DNA of 64,000 nucleotides, taken from contig JACBYF010000006.1 in NCBI GenBank assembly GCA_013415235.1, positions 1 through 64,000 of the forward strand, in the 5' to 3' direction. The notes beneath the pieces were generated by a model. The model was not told the DNA's origin, searched no databases, and saw only the letters and a program-made list of their open reading frames with translations. This DNA comes from Gemelliphila palaticanis. GTDB lineage: Bacteria > Bacillota > Bacilli > Staphylococcales > Gemellaceae. This document shows, in pieces, positions 10,410-20,162 of this stretch; position 1 is the first letter of the stretch; every line of letters begins with the position of its first letter. Position numbers and translations under genes: made by a program.

Positions 10410-11498
10410 CTATAATATTCTTGTAAATATTATTCTACCTGATGAAGTTTGAAGAACACTTTGAACGGTAACTTCTACATTTTTACCTACATATTTTTTA
10501 CCGTTTTCTACTACTAACATTGTACCATCTTCTGTATACGCTACACCTTGATTGTTTTCTTTACCTTCTTTTTGAACATAAACAGTTAGTTTTTCTCCTG
10601 ATGTTAAAATAGGTTTTACAGCATTCGATAGGTCATTAACATTTAAAACTTTTATAGATTGTAATGTTGCAAGTTTATTTAAGTTATAATCTGTAGTAAC
10701 TATAGCATAATTATTTTTCATAGCATAGTTTATTAATAAACTATCTACTGCATCATGTTCTTTATACTTATAATTATTATCTATTAATAAATTATCTTTA
10801 AATATCTTTTTCAAATCTTCTACACAGTCAAGACCAAGTCGACCTTTTGCTCTTTTTATAGGATCTTCAGAATCTGCTATAAGTTGTAGTTCTTTTAGTA
10901 CAAAATCCGGTACTACAATAACTCCTTCTAAAAAACCTGTACTAGCAACATCATGTATTCTAGAATCTATTAATGCACTAGTATCCATTACTTTTGTTAA
11001 AACATTTAATTTCTTATTATATAAATTTTTTTCTGATTTTACTTTTGTTGTTGAAGGAAACTTTCCAGAAAATATATTCAAAGTTTCTCCACCACGTCTA
11101 TATCCCATTATGAACCCTAAATATCCAAATACTATATAAAATAATGCAGATATTATAGAAGCTATCCAATCTATCGAAACTATAGAAACAGTAGCTACCA
11201 TAAGAAGAGTAGCTAAAAGTAACCCTAATATCAAACCTAATGTTGTGAATATAACTTTTGACATAGGTATTTTTGTTAATTTTTCTTCTATTGTTTTTAT
11301 AGCTGCAACTAATTTTCCTGAAAAGAATAAAGACATTATAAAAAATAGTATAGTAGTAACTGTAATAGTTATTACTCTAAGTAAATTGGTATTAATTGCA
11401 TCTGTAAATATATTATTATTGATTAATAAGTTAGCAGAAAATACTCCAACTGTTAAACCTATTAATACGGATATTACAATTATTAATTTCCTTAACAT
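10410..11498 (-). CDS. yacL: PIN/TRAM domain membrane protein YacL
   Basis: A 362-residue protein. Four transmembrane helices occupy about residues 1-135, a PIN nuclease-like domain about 165-290 (Asp of 'VMDTSALIDSR', Glu of 'VLKELQ', Asp of 'EHDAVDS'), and a TRAM RNA-binding domain follows at the C-terminus. In Bacillus it lies after disA in the ctsR operon; here it follows radA, separated by a hairpin and about 190 bases. The cellular target is not established. Confidence 0.88.
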   Translation of the reverse strand: MLRKLIIVISVLIGLTVGVFSANLLINNNIFTDAINTNLLRVITITVTTILFFIMSLFFSGKLVAAIKTIEEKLTKIPMSKVIFTTLGLILGLLLATLLMVATVSIVSIDWIASIISALFYIVFGYLGFIMGYRRGGETLNIFSGKFPSTTKVKSEKNLYNKKLNVLTKVMDTSALIDSRIHDVASTGFLEGVIVVPDFVLKELQLIADSEDPIKRAKGRLGLDCVEDLKKIFKDNLLIDNNYKYKEHDAVDSLLINYAMKNNYAIVTTDYNLNKLATLQSIKVLNVNDLSNAVKPILTSGEKLTVYVQKEGKENNQGVAYTEDGTMLVVENGKKYVGKNVEVTVQSVLQTSSGRIIFTRIL

Positions 11499-11665
11499 AA
11501 AATCACTCCTTTTTCTTTTTTCATAAATAATATTTTAAGTTTTATACATAAATTTTACTTTATAAAATTTGTTTATTAAATTATGTAAAATAAAATATTA
11601 TTTATCTTTGTTAATAATATAAAAAACATTTGTTCACAATAAACGTCTTATATATTAACTATACT

Positions 11666-11710
11666 GGAGTGGGAATAAAAATTTTTGTTAAAAAAATCAT
11701 TTCCCACTCC
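11666..11710. repeat. GGAGTGGGAA inverted-repeat hairpin
   Basis: A perfect 10-bp G/C-rich inverted repeat (11666-11675 with 11701-11710) around a 25-base A/T loop that itself can pair. It is conspicuous in this AT-rich DNA. It lies just after the radA stop and could terminate radA, though neither side has a clean T run. It resembles the GGAGTGGGA...TCCCACTCC intergenic elements dispersed in staphylococci. Confidence 0.55.
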
Positions 11711-11718
11711 TTAAAATT

Positions 11719-13110
11719 TTAAAATATGTTTTTAAATACTTTATCTAAACAATCTGTTATATTTTTAACAAATACTATTTCTGAATTTGTATTTTTTATG
11801 TCTAAACCTGACTTGTTACTATAAGGAACAAATATTCTGTTAAAGCCGTGTTTAATAGCTTCATTAATTCTTTGTTCTATTCGGCTAACTCGTCTTATTT
11901 CTCCTGTTAGACCAACTTCACCTATAAAGCAATAATCATTCGGAATGGCTCTATCTTTAAAACTTGAAGCTACCGAAACTAACACACCTAAATCTACTGC
12001 AGGATCGTCTATTTTAACTCCACCCGATACTTTTACATAAACATCTTGTTGCTGTAATAAATAACCTGCTCTTTTTTCTAAAACTGCCATTAACAATACT
12101 AATTTATTGTATTCTAATCCGGATGAAACTCTTCTTGGATTATTAAAGGCTGTAGGAGTAGTTAATGCCTGTAATTCTACTAATAATGGGCGTGTCCCCT
12201 CCATAGTACCAACTATCGTAGCACCAGATAAGTCAACACTTCTTTCTTCTAAAAATATTTGTGATGGATTATCCATATCAGAAAGTCCTTTAGATGTCAT
12301 CTCAAATATACCTAGTTCATTTGTTGAACCAAATCTGTTTTTTACTGCTCGAAGTATTCTGTAACTATGATGTTCTTCCCCTTCAAAATACAGTACCGTA
12401 TCCACCATATGCTCTAACATTTTAGGTCCAGCTATTGTACCCTCTTTAGTAACGTGCCCTACTATAAATATTGCTATATTCAAACTTTTAGCTATTTTCA
12501 TTAATTGCTGTGTACATTCTCTTACTTGGGTAATACTTCCAGGAGAATTATCCAAATTAGGGTTATATACTGTTTGGATAGAGTCTATAACTAAAAATTT
12601 AGGTTTAATTTTTCCAATAATCTCATATATTAAATTCAAATCAGTTTGAGAGTATACATATAGATCATCAGTATTGCCACTCATTCTATCTGCTCTTAAC
12701 TTTACTTGACGAACTGATTCCTCTCCAGAAACGTATAAAACGTCATTTTCTTTAGAAAGATAAGATGAAATCTGAAGTAATAATGTAGATTTTCCAATAC
12801 CAGGATCTCCACCTAAAAGGATAAGAGAACCTGGAACTATTCCACCACCTAAAACTCTATTTAACTCTTTACTGTCTGTTAAAACTCTAGGAACATCTTG
12901 GGTAGAAATATTTTTAAGTTTATCAACTGATATAGATAGCATAGAATTTTCTTCTTTAATAGCTATATTAGTATGTTTTTCATTTACTTTAAATTCTTTA
13001 ACCTCTTCCATTGAGTTCCATTTGTTACATCTAGGACATTTACCTAAATATTTTATACTCTGATAACCACAGGCATCACATTCATACTTTGTTACAATTT
13101 TTTTTGCCAT
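11719..13110 (-). CDS. radA: DNA repair protein RadA
   Basis: A 463-residue RecA-related ATPase, full length. N-terminal C4 zinc finger 'CDACGYQS...CPRCN' (10-29), Walker A GGDPGIGKST near 95, the RadA-specific KNRFGSTNE motif near 250 and a C-terminal Lon-type P domain. It promotes branch migration in recombination. It starts eight bases after the clpC stop, in the ctsR-clpC-radA operon. Confidence 0.95.
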   Translation of the reverse strand: MAKKIVTKYECDACGYQSIKYLGKCPRCNKWNSMEEVKEFKVNEKHTNIAIKEENSMLSISVDKLKNISTQDVPRVLTDSKELNRVLGGGIVPGSLILLGGDPGIGKSTLLLQISSYLSKENDVLYVSGEESVRQVKLRADRMSGNTDDLYVYSQTDLNLIYEIIGKIKPKFLVIDSIQTVYNPNLDNSPGSITQVRECTQQLMKIAKSLNIAIFIVGHVTKEGTIAGPKMLEHMVDTVLYFEGEEHHSYRILRAVKNRFGSTNELGIFEMTSKGLSDMDNPSQIFLEERSVDLSGATIVGTMEGTRPLLVELQALTTPTAFNNPRRVSSGLEYNKLVLLMAVLEKRAGYLLQQQDVYVKVSGGVKIDDPAVDLGVLVSVASSFKDRAIPNDYCFIGEVGLTGEIRRVSRIEQRINEAIKHGFNRIFVPYSNKSGLDIKNTNSEIVFVKNITDCLDKVFKNIF

Positions 13111-13118
13111 ATAGTCCT

Positions 13119-15587
13119 CTATTTTTTCTTAACAACAAATTTATCTTTTTTGTAATCTATATTGACTACACCCGATAAATTTGGATCTCTTAGTATTTCT
13201 TCACTTAGTAAGTCTTCTATATTTTTTTGTAAACTTCTTCTTAATGGTCTTGCACCGTATTCTTTTATGCTACCGTCTTCAATAATTTTATCCATAGCTT
13301 TTTTAGTAAGTTTTATTTCTATTTGTTTATCTTTTAATCTCTTAGATAAACTATCTAACATAAGTAGTGATATTTTTTCTAAATCTTCTTTTTCTAAAGA
13401 TTTGAATACTACAATATCATCTATTCTATTTAAAAATTCTGGACGGTATTGTTTTTTTAGAGCCTCCATCATTGTTTTTTGAATATTTTGATAGTCATTT
13501 TTTATAGATTCACTTCCTGCAAATCCTACAAATTTTTGATCATTTAATTCATTTACACCCACATTAGATGTCATAATTATTATTGTATTTCTAAAGTCTA
13601 TTAATCGTCCGTTACTATCAGTAAGTCTTCCATCATCTAAAACTTGTAATAATATATTAAATATTGATGGATGAGCTTTTTCTATTTCATCAAAAAGAAC
13701 TACAGAATAAGGTTTTTGTCTTACTTGCTCTGATAATTGACCTGCATCATCATAACCTACATATCCTGGAGGCGCTCCTATTAATCTACTTATAGAGTGT
13801 GGCTCCATATACTCACTCATATCTATTCTTATCATATTATCTTCTGAGCCGAATAATGCTTCTGATAAACTTTTTGCTAATTCTGTTTTCCCTACTCCAG
13901 TTGGTCCTAAGAATATAAAACTTCCTATAGGTCTATTTTCATCTTTAAATCCACTTCTAGCACGTCTTACAGATTTTGCTAAACTAACTACTGCATCTTC
14001 TTGACCTATTACTCTTTGGTGTAAAATTTCCTCTAAGTTAAGTAATTTTTCACTCTCTGTTTGAGTAAGTTTGGTAACTGGTATACCTGTCCATCCTGCT
14101 AAAACTTCTGCTATATGATCTTCTGTTATTTGTATTTTTTGTTTTTCTAAATTGTCTTGCCAAGAAATTTTAAATTCCTCTATTTTATTTACAACTTTGT
14201 TTATTTCATCTCTTTTTTGTGCTGCTATCTCAAATTCTTGATTTTGTACGGCAATGTCTTTTTCTTTATTTAGATTTGCTAATTCTTCTTCGTATTCTTT
14301 TAACTCTTCTGGTGATTTATAATATCTTAATTTTACTTTAGAACTTGCCTCATCTATCAAATCTATTGCTTTATCAGGTAAAAATCTATCAGTTACATAA
14401 GTACTACTAAGTTTTACTGCTGCATCTAGTGCTTCATCAGTTATTTCTACATTATGGTGTTCTTCGTATTTATGTCTTAAACCTTTTAGTATGTTTACAG
14501 AATCTTCATCTTTTGGTTCTTCTACCTTAATTGGTTGGAACCTTCTTTCAAGGGCTGCATCTTTTTCAAAATATTTTCTATATTCTTCTGTAGTTGTAGC
14601 TCCTATTACTTGAATACCACCTCTTGATAAGGCTGGTTTTAAAATATTTGAAGCATCTGCACTTCCCTCAGTTCCTCCAGCACCTATTATAGTATGAATT
14701 TCATCTATAAATAATATAACATTTCCTGCTTCTTCAATTTCTTTTATTATATTTTTTAATCTTTCTTCAAATTCTCCACGGTATTTAGTACCAGCTAAAA
14801 GTGTTCCCATATCTAACACCATAACTCTTTTACCTAGAAGATTGCTAGGAACATTTTGTGTAACTATTCTTTGTGCTAAGCCTTCAACTATTGCCGTTTT
14901 TCCAACACCAGGATCTCCTACTAAGACAGGGTTATTTTTTGTTCTTCTATTTAAAATTTCTATCATTCTAGTTATTTCTTGTTCTCTGGCAATAACAGGG
15001 TCTAATTTGTTATTAAAGGCATCTTTTGTTAAGTCTTTTGCCAGTGAATTTAAAAGTTCTGTTTGAGTAGAAGTATCTTCTTGTTCTTCGATATTTCTGA
15101 ATGTATCAAATAGTTTTGAAAAAAGACCTTGATTTTGTTTTAGTAAACCTGTAAGTTCTGATACTAAAGCATCAATATTAGTATTAGAAATGTCTCTTAA
15201 TATTTTATAAGCTGTACTTTCTCTTTGACTAAGTAAAGATAAAAGTAAATGCTCACTAGTAACAACAAAACTTCTAGTTTCATCTGCAAAATGTTGGCTA
15301 TGTTCAATAGTTTTTACTGCCCCTATTGTATATTCTTGTTTCATCATTACATTATTGAAAAAATCTGTGTTTTTAAGCTCTACTTCATAGTACTTTTCTA
15401 CATCTTTTTTAAAATCTTTATAAGTAACTCCGTATCTATTAAGAGTTTTACACGCTAGTGTATTTGGCATATCTAACATTCCTAGCAATAAATGTTCTGT
15501 TGCTACAGCTTTTAATCCTTGTTCTTTCGACTCTTCTTTTGCATTAGTAAGAACCATTAAAGCTGATTCATTGAATCTAATATACAT
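13119..15587 (-). CDS. clpC: ATP-dependent Clp protease ATPase subunit ClpC
   Basis: An 822-residue AAA+ unfoldase: N domain with two Clp_N repeats (1-145), D1 with Walker A GDPGVGKT, a coiled middle domain with a UVR-like segment ('FEIAAQKRDEINKV'), and D2 with GPTGVGKT. It feeds substrates to ClpP. The ATG overlaps the ctsR stop by one base (TAATG), so the two are coupled. No mcsA or mcsB gene lies between ctsR and clpC, so the arginine-phosphorylation adaptor of Bacillus and Staphylococcus is absent from this locus. Confidence 0.96.
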   Translation of the reverse strand: MYIRFNESALMVLTNAKEESKEQGLKAVATEHLLLGMLDMPNTLACKTLNRYGVTYKDFKKDVEKYYEVELKNTDFFNNVMMKQEYTIGAVKTIEHSQHFADETRSFVVTSEHLLLSLLSQRESTAYKILRDISNTNIDALVSELTGLLKQNQGLFSKLFDTFRNIEEQEDTSTQTELLNSLAKDLTKDAFNNKLDPVIAREQEITRMIEILNRRTKNNPVLVGDPGVGKTAIVEGLAQRIVTQNVPSNLLGKRVMVLDMGTLLAGTKYRGEFEERLKNIIKEIEEAGNVILFIDEIHTIIGAGGTEGSADASNILKPALSRGGIQVIGATTTEEYRKYFEKDAALERRFQPIKVEEPKDEDSVNILKGLRHKYEEHHNVEITDEALDAAVKLSSTYVTDRFLPDKAIDLIDEASSKVKLRYYKSPEELKEYEEELANLNKEKDIAVQNQEFEIAAQKRDEINKVVNKIEEFKISWQDNLEKQKIQITEDHIAEVLAGWTGIPVTKLTQTESEKLLNLEEILHQRVIGQEDAVVSLAKSVRRARSGFKDENRPIGSFIFLGPTGVGKTELAKSLSEALFGSEDNMIRIDMSEYMEPHSISRLIGAPPGYVGYDDAGQLSEQVRQKPYSVVLFDEIEKAHPSIFNILLQVLDDGRLTDSNGRLIDFRNTIIIMTSNVGVNELNDQKFVGFAGSESIKNDYQNIQKTMMEALKKQYRPEFLNRIDDIVVFKSLEKEDLEKISLLMLDSLSKRLKDKQIEIKLTKKAMDKIIEDGSIKEYGARPLRRSLQKNIEDLLSEEILRDPNLSGVVNIDYKKDKFVVKKK

Positions 15588-16111
15588 TATGAATTCTCCT
15601 TATTATATTTTATTGTATTTAAAAATTTTATCATCATATCTTTTTTATTTTTGTAAATAGTATAGTTTATGCTTTCTACCATGTCTTGTTCTACTTGCTC
15701 ACTAGTTATTAGCTGTAGATGAGTTTCATTAAATGACTCAATAGCCGAAGTCATAATTACAAAATCAAAATGATTAATATAGCCATCATTCTTTAATATT
15801 TTTAAAATTTTATTATAGTCTATTTTATATAGGTCTTCACTTTCTATATTGTTTATAAGATAATCTAAATAATCTATGTTTTCATGTAGAGTTATTTTAG
15901 TTATTCTTATAAAACCTCCACCTCCACGCTTGCTTTCTATTATAAAACCTTGCTCTGGAGTAAATCTAGTCTTGATTACATAATTTAGTTGAGAAGGAAC
16001 ACAATCAAATTTCTCTGCAACATTACTTCTTTTTAAGGTTATAAAATCTTTATCTGCATCTTGAAAAAGTTTGTTTATATACTGCTCTATTATGTCTGTC
16101 ATATTATTCAC
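15587..16111 (-). CDS. ctsR: class III heat-shock repressor CtsR
   Basis: A 174-residue winged-helix repressor. It shows the CtsR N-terminus 'MTDIIEQYINKLF', the DNA-binding helix region and the wing 'SKRGGGGFIRI'; the C-terminal part is more divergent. It represses clp genes and is released on heat stress. The start is GTG at 16109-16111, eight bases after AAAGGAGG; an internal ATG at 16102 is too far from that site. A CtsR-type operator lies between the promoter and the start. Confidence 0.93.
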   Translation of the reverse strand: MNNMTDIIEQYINKLFQDADKDFITLKRSNVAEKFDCVPSQLNYVIKTRFTPEQGFIIESKRGGGGFIRITKITLHENIDYLDYLINNIESEDLYKIDYNKILKILKNDGYINHFDFVIMTSAIESFNETHLQLITSEQVEQDMVESINYTIYKNKKDMMIKFLNTIKYNKENS

Positions 16112-16127
16112 AGAATCTACCTCCTTT

Positions 16128-16144
16128 GTTGACTAAAATTGACC
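16128..16144 (-). promoter_or_regulatory. CtsR operator
   Basis: Reading leftward the site is GGTCAAT-TTT-AGTCAAC, a direct heptad repeat with 3-nt spacer matching the CtsR consensus RGTCAAA-NAN-RGTCAAA with one mismatch per half-site. It lies right after the -10 element and just before the Shine-Dalgarno, so binding would block transcription start: classical autoregulation. Confidence 0.85.
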
Positions 16145-16152
16145 TTTAATTA

Positions 16153-16181
16153 ATTATACTATAAATCATTTTAGTTCACAA
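16153..16181 (-). promoter_or_regulatory. ctsR operon promoter
   Basis: -35 TTGTGA (16176-16181), 17-nt spacer, -10 TATAAT (16153-16158), reading leftward. Confidence 0.75.
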
Positions 16182-16201
16182 CCATTATAAATAGTATAAA
16201 T

Positions 16202-16230
16202 TTGAATAAATTAATTATTTTTAGTATAAT
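16202..16230 (+). promoter_or_regulatory. promoter of the dioxygenase-esterase pair
   Basis: -35 TTGAAT (16202-16207), 17-nt spacer, -10 TATAAT (16225-16230), about 30 bases before the start codon. It diverges from the ctsR promoter; no quinone-regulator site was recognised. Confidence 0.7.
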
Positions 16231-16259
16231 TTAAGAATACTAATAGTTAGGAGTTTTTT

Positions 16260-17216
16260 ATGAAAAATACAGGAATTCATCACATATCAACATTAATAGG
16301 AGATATAAGAACATCTTATAATTTTTACCACAATATTTTAGGTATGAAATTAATATTAAAAACTGTAAATCAAGACGACTCTACTATGTATCATTTATTT
16401 TTTGGAGATGAGACTGGTAGAGCTGGTACGGAATTTACAATATTTGAAATGAAAAATTATCCGGAAAACAAATTTGGAACAAATGCTATAGAGAGAACTT
16501 ATTTTCTAGTAAAATCTGAAGAATCTATTAAATATTGGGAAGAAAGACTAGAATCATTTGATGTATGCCATTATGGTATCGAAGAATATAACGGTAAGAA
16601 AATACTTAGATTTGAAGATTCAGATGGTATGAAGTTAGGGTTTGTTTATAAAGATACTGATATGAAAGAAATGGATCCATACGTACATCCTGATATCAAT
16701 CCCGAACATGCTATTTTAGGTATAGGAGAAGTCCACTTTAGAGTTAGATATACAGAACCGACAGAACAAATATTGACAAATTTCTTTGAATTTGAAAAAT
16801 ACAACGAGATAGTAGATAATGACTTTAAAGTATCACTTTTAAAAATAAAAGATAATCCATTTGGTCACGAAATTCATATTATAGAAGATAAAAAATCACA
16901 AACTAGCTTTAACGGAGTTGGTGGCATTCATCATATAGCTTTCGGTGTTGAAAGTATAGAAGATTTAGAGTTGCTACAACAAAAACTTGATGATAAAAAC
17001 TTCACTAGCTCTGGAATTGTAGATAGAGAATTTATTAAATCAAGTTACTTTAGAGATCCTAACTTCTTATTGTTTGAAGTGGCAACACCTCTAACTAAAG
17101 AAAAGAAAGATTTACCCGAACAAAATAAACCTTTTGATGAAATACCGTTATTTTTACCTGATTTCTTAGAGCACGATAGACAAGTTATTGAAACTAATGT
17201 TGATTATAAATTTTAA
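16260..17216 (+). CDS. ring-cleaving dioxygenase-like VOC protein (MhqA/MhqO type)
   Basis: A 318-residue protein with two tandem vicinal-oxygen-chelate domains. The first starts 'GIHHISTLIGD', the second has 'GIHHIAFGVES' around residue 220; His residues at these positions and Glu in 'FEVATP' are the metal ligands expected for the family. It matches the B. subtilis MhqA/E/O group, induced by quinones and phenolics. The esterase gene follows after 12 bases, the same pairing as in mhq operons. Substrate is inferred, not shown. Confidence 0.85.
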   Translation: MKNTGIHHISTLIGDIRTSYNFYHNILGMKLILKTVNQDDSTMYHLFFGDETGRAGTEFTIFEMKNYPENKFGTNAIERTYFLVKSEESIKYWEERLESFDVCHYGIEEYNGKKILRFEDSDGMKLGFVYKDTDMKEMDPYVHPDINPEHAILGIGEVHFRVRYTEPTEQILTNFFEFEKYNEIVDNDFKVSLLKIKDNPFGHEIHIIEDKKSQTSFNGVGGIHHIAFGVESIEDLELLQQKLDDKNFTSSGIVDREFIKSSYFRDPNFLLFEVATPLTKEKKDLPEQNKPFDEIPLFLPDFLEHDRQVIETNVDYKF

Positions 17217-17228
17217 TAGGAGAAAATT

Positions 17229-17816
17229 ATGGAACAATTTTTTATTAAAGGAACTAATGATGAACTTTTTGTAACTTTCCACGGCCAAGGGGGCTACGAA
17301 TATAGCCTACTATTTATTACTAGCGAGTTGAATCCTTTCTCAAATATAATTACATATTTAGGTAATTACAATAAAGGTGATAGAAGAAGATTTTTTAAAC
17401 CGATTAAAGACGGAAAACGAGATATAGTAGATTTTGAAGAAAGAATTAATAAATTTTTAGAAAACTGGAACACTATAGATTTAACTAATTATAAAAAAAT
17501 AACATTTATAGGATATTCTAACGGTGCTAATTTCATACTAGGATTGTTAGAAAAAAATCCTGATATTGCTGATAAAACTATTTTACTCCATCCATCAGAT
17601 TTACACTGGGATTTTACTAAAAAAGCTACAAAAAATAAAATATTAGCTACGGTAGGATCTCAAGATATAATATCTAATCCGGGAAAAATTTTAAATATGC
17701 AAAAACAATATTCAAAAACTATTTTCCCAACATTTGATATTAAACTTCTTGATAGTGGTCATGAAGTAAGAGATGACGAAGTAGATGTAGTTAAAGAATG
17801 GTATTTGAGTAATTAA
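17229..17816 (+). CDS. alpha/beta hydrolase, MhqD-like esterase
   Basis: A 195-residue hydrolase of the phospholipase/carboxylesterase group. The oxyanion segment is 'FHGQGGYEY', the nucleophile Ser sits in GYSNGAN near residue 97, the acid is probably Asp in 'GSQDIISN' and the base His in 'DSGHEV'. Second gene of the operon with the dioxygenase, like mhqD with its partner. It probably detoxifies quinone- or phenol-derived esters. Confidence 0.82.
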   Translation: MEQFFIKGTNDELFVTFHGQGGYEYSLLFITSELNPFSNIITYLGNYNKGDRRRFFKPIKDGKRDIVDFEERINKFLENWNTIDLTNYKKITFIGYSNGANFILGLLEKNPDIADKTILLHPSDLHWDFTKKATKNKILATVGSQDIISNPGKILNMQKQYSKTIFPTFDIKLLDSGHEVRDDEVDVVKEWYLSN

Positions 17817-17866
17817 TATAAATATATTTAGTCATTATATTATCGTATGTTTTTTACAATTTATCT

Positions 17867-17916
17867 TTAAACAAATAAGGAGTATGAATTTTGTCCATAC
17901 TCCTTGTTTGTTTTAA
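17867..17916. terminator. bidirectional terminator
   Basis: Inverted repeat with an AAGGAGTATG/CATACTCCTT core (17878-17887 with 17897-17906) and extended A/T flanks between the convergent esterase and ABC transporter genes. Confidence 0.85.
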
Positions 17917-17927
17917 AAATATTTGTA

Positions 17928-18653
17928 TTATAATATTTTACTGAAAAATTCTTTTGTTCTTTCTTCTTGTGGATTATCGAAAATTTGAGATGGTGTTCCT
18001 TGTTCTAATATTATTCCATCGTTCATAAATATTACTTTATCTGCTACTTCTTTAGCAAAATTCATCTCATGAGTTACAATTATCATTGTAAGTCCTTCTT
18101 CTGATAGTTCTTTTATAACATCTAATACTTCTTTTACCATCTCGGGATCTAATGCACTAGTAGGCTCATCAAAAAGGAGTACTTCTGGGTCATTTGCTAA
18201 CGCTCTTGCTATGGCAACTCTTTGTTTTTGTCCACCAGATAAGCTGTTAGGATAGCTATCTACTTTATCTTCTAGCCCGACACGTTTTAATAGTTTTAAC
18301 GCTTTATTTTTCAAGTTTTCTTCTGTATCTAGTTTTAAAGTTTTTGGTGCTAATATTATATTTTCTAAAACTGTCATATTGTTAAATAAATTAAAGTTTT
18401 GAAAAACCATTCCTACTTTTTGGCGATGGATGTTAATATTAAAATCACCTTTTAGAATGTTTGTTCCGTTATATAGTATTTTTCCAGAAGTTGGAGTTTC
18501 TAGTAAGTTAATACATCTTAAAGCTGTACTTTTTCCACTACCACTTGAGCCAAGTAAAACTAATTTCTCCCCTTTTTCTACCGAAAAGTTTATTCCTTTT
18601 AAAACTTCTGTATCTCCAAATTTTTTAGTTATATTTTTTAATTCTATCAACAT
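17928..18653 (-). CDS. polar amino acid ABC transporter, ATP-binding protein (probable arginine)
   Basis: A 241-residue ATPase of the GlnQ/ArtP type: Walker [10 protein letters not shown] near 36, Q-loop, signature [15 protein letters not shown] near 133, Walker [12 protein letters not shown]. Last gene of a three-gene operon (binding protein, permease, ATPase). The leader of this operon is a T-box with an apparent arginine (CGU) specifier, so arginine is the inferred substrate; sequence alone does not separate arginine from other polar amino acids. Confidence 0.88.
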   Translation of the reverse strand: MLIELKNITKKFGDTEVLKGINFSVEKGEKLVLLGSSGSGKSTALRCINLLETPTSGKILYNGTNILKGDFNINIHRQKVGMVFQNFNLFNNMTVLENIILAPKTLKLDTEENLKNKALKLLKRVGLEDKVDSYPNSLSGGQKQRVAIARALANDPEVLLFDEPTSALDPEMVKEVLDVIKELSEEGLTMIIVTHEMNFAKEVADKVIFMNDGIILEQGTPSQIFDNPQEERTKEFFSKIL

Positions 18654-18665
18654 AATTAATCTCCT

Positions 18666-19307
18666 CTATTTTTCTAATTTTTTCTCTAATCCTTTTACAA
18701 ATTGAGAAAGAATAAATGTTATTACAAAGTATATAGCTGCTGCTACTAAATAAGGTCCGAATGTTTCATAAGTTGCATTTTTTATAGAGTTAGCTGCAAA
18801 CATTATATCAGCAACTCCTACGAAATACACTATTGCAGATTCTTTAACTAAAGATATAAATTCGTTTCCTAATGCAGGTAAACTGTTTTTAAATGCTTGT
18901 GGTAAAATTATAAGTTTCATAGTTTGTGCATAACTTAGACCTAAAGATCTCCCAGATTCCATTTGTCCTTTATCAATAGCTAAAACTCCTGAACGGAATA
19001 TCTCACTAACGTAAGCTGCAGAGTTTATAGATAATGCTATGATAGCTGACATAAATGGTGAAAATGAAATTCCTATTTCTGGAAGTGCAAAGTATATAAT
19101 CATAATTTGTACTAATATTGGGGTATTTCTTATTATTTCGACATAAACCGTAGCTAAAATGTTAAATATTTTTATTGTTCCTATTTTTGCTATACAGATT
19201 ACTATACCGAAGATTAATCCGATTAATAATGCTATAAATGATACTTGTAAAGTTGTTAGGGTTGCGTCTATATACATTTGATAATATTCTGATAAAAAGT
19301 TAAACAT
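18666..19307 (-). CDS. polar amino acid ABC transporter, permease
   Basis: A 213-residue HisM/GlnP-type permease with about five transmembrane helices and the EAA loop 'ESGRSLGLSYAQTMKLIILPQAFKN' region that contacts the ATPase. Spacings to its neighbours are 12 and 16 bases, so the three genes are one operon. A single permease gene implies a homodimeric channel. Confidence 0.88.
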   Translation of the reverse strand: MFNFLSEYYQMYIDATLTTLQVSFIALLIGLIFGIVICIAKIGTIKIFNILATVYVEIIRNTPILVQIMIIYFALPEIGISFSPFMSAIIALSINSAAYVSEIFRSGVLAIDKGQMESGRSLGLSYAQTMKLIILPQAFKNSLPALGNEFISLVKESAIVYFVGVADIMFAANSIKNATYETFGPYLVAAAIYFVITFILSQFVKGLEKKLEK

Positions 19308-19323
19308 ATTTTTTCTCCTATTC

Positions 19324-20130
19324 TTATTCTGATACTAAAGCAGCGTGTTTATTTAGTTGCTTTTCAAAGTCGTTGTTTTTACTTATTTTTTCTATTACTT
19401 TATTTACTTCTGTTAATAATTCTTGATTTTTTCCTTTTCTAAATGCTATTGCCATACCGTCAGATTCAGCATCTTTTTCTAATTTTAAATTACTTATAGT
19501 AAGTTCTGGTCTTTTGCTTAGCGATATTTTACTAACATCTTCTGCTAAAAAGACTACATCTATATTTTGGTTTTCTAAGTCTTGAAGTACACTCGGAACA
19601 TCTGCCAAGGCTTGAATGTTAGACATTGGTATATTTAGTTCTTCTAACAAGTATTTTTCTTGAATTGAGCCTTTTTGAACTCCTATTTTTTTAGTTTTTA
19701 ATTCTTCTATTGATTTTAAATCATCTGTTCCTTTTTTTATTATAAAGGCACTTCCTGAAACGTAATAAATATCTGAAAAATCTACTGCTTTTCTTCGCTC
19801 CTCACTAGGATTCATCCCCGAAATAACCATATCTACTCTACCTGATGTTAATGCTGGTAATAGTGAGTCAAAAGATAGTTGAACTATTTCTAATTCTACT
19901 CCTAAGTTTTTAGCTATTTCTTCTGCCAGATAAATATCTGCACCTACTACTTTTACTTTACCATTTTGTGCTATGTAAAATTCGTAAGGAGGATAATCTG
20001 GAGAAACTGCTAGTGTTATTTTTCCTTCTTCTTTTATTGATTGTAGTTGTTCTACATCTTTTTTATTGCCACACGCTGTGGCAGTTATTAATAAAAACAT
20101 TGATAATATTGTTAATAATAATTTTTTCAT
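19324..20130 (-). CDS. amino acid ABC transporter substrate-binding lipoprotein
   Basis: A 268-residue family 3 binding protein. Signal peptide with lipobox ending at Cys 20 ('TATAC'), then the domain beginning 'GKITLAVSPDYPPYEF', with the ligand-contact segment 'VDMVISGMNPSEERRKAVDFS'. It is tethered to the membrane outside the cell and delivers substrate to the permease. First gene after the T-box leader; ATG with GGAG. Confidence 0.88.
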   Translation of the reverse strand: MKKLLLTILSMFLLITATACGNKKDVEQLQSIKEEGKITLAVSPDYPPYEFYIAQNGKVKVVGADIYLAEEIAKNLGVELEIVQLSFDSLLPALTSGRVDMVISGMNPSEERRKAVDFSDIYYVSGSAFIIKKGTDDLKSIEELKTKKIGVQKGSIQEKYLLEELNIPMSNIQALADVPSVLQDLENQNIDVVFLAEDVSKISLSKRPELTISNLKLEKDAESDGMAIAFRKGKNQELLTEVNKVIEKISKNNDFEKQLNKHAALVSE

Positions 20131-20162
20131 AATTTTCTCCTATAATGTATTTTTAAATAATA

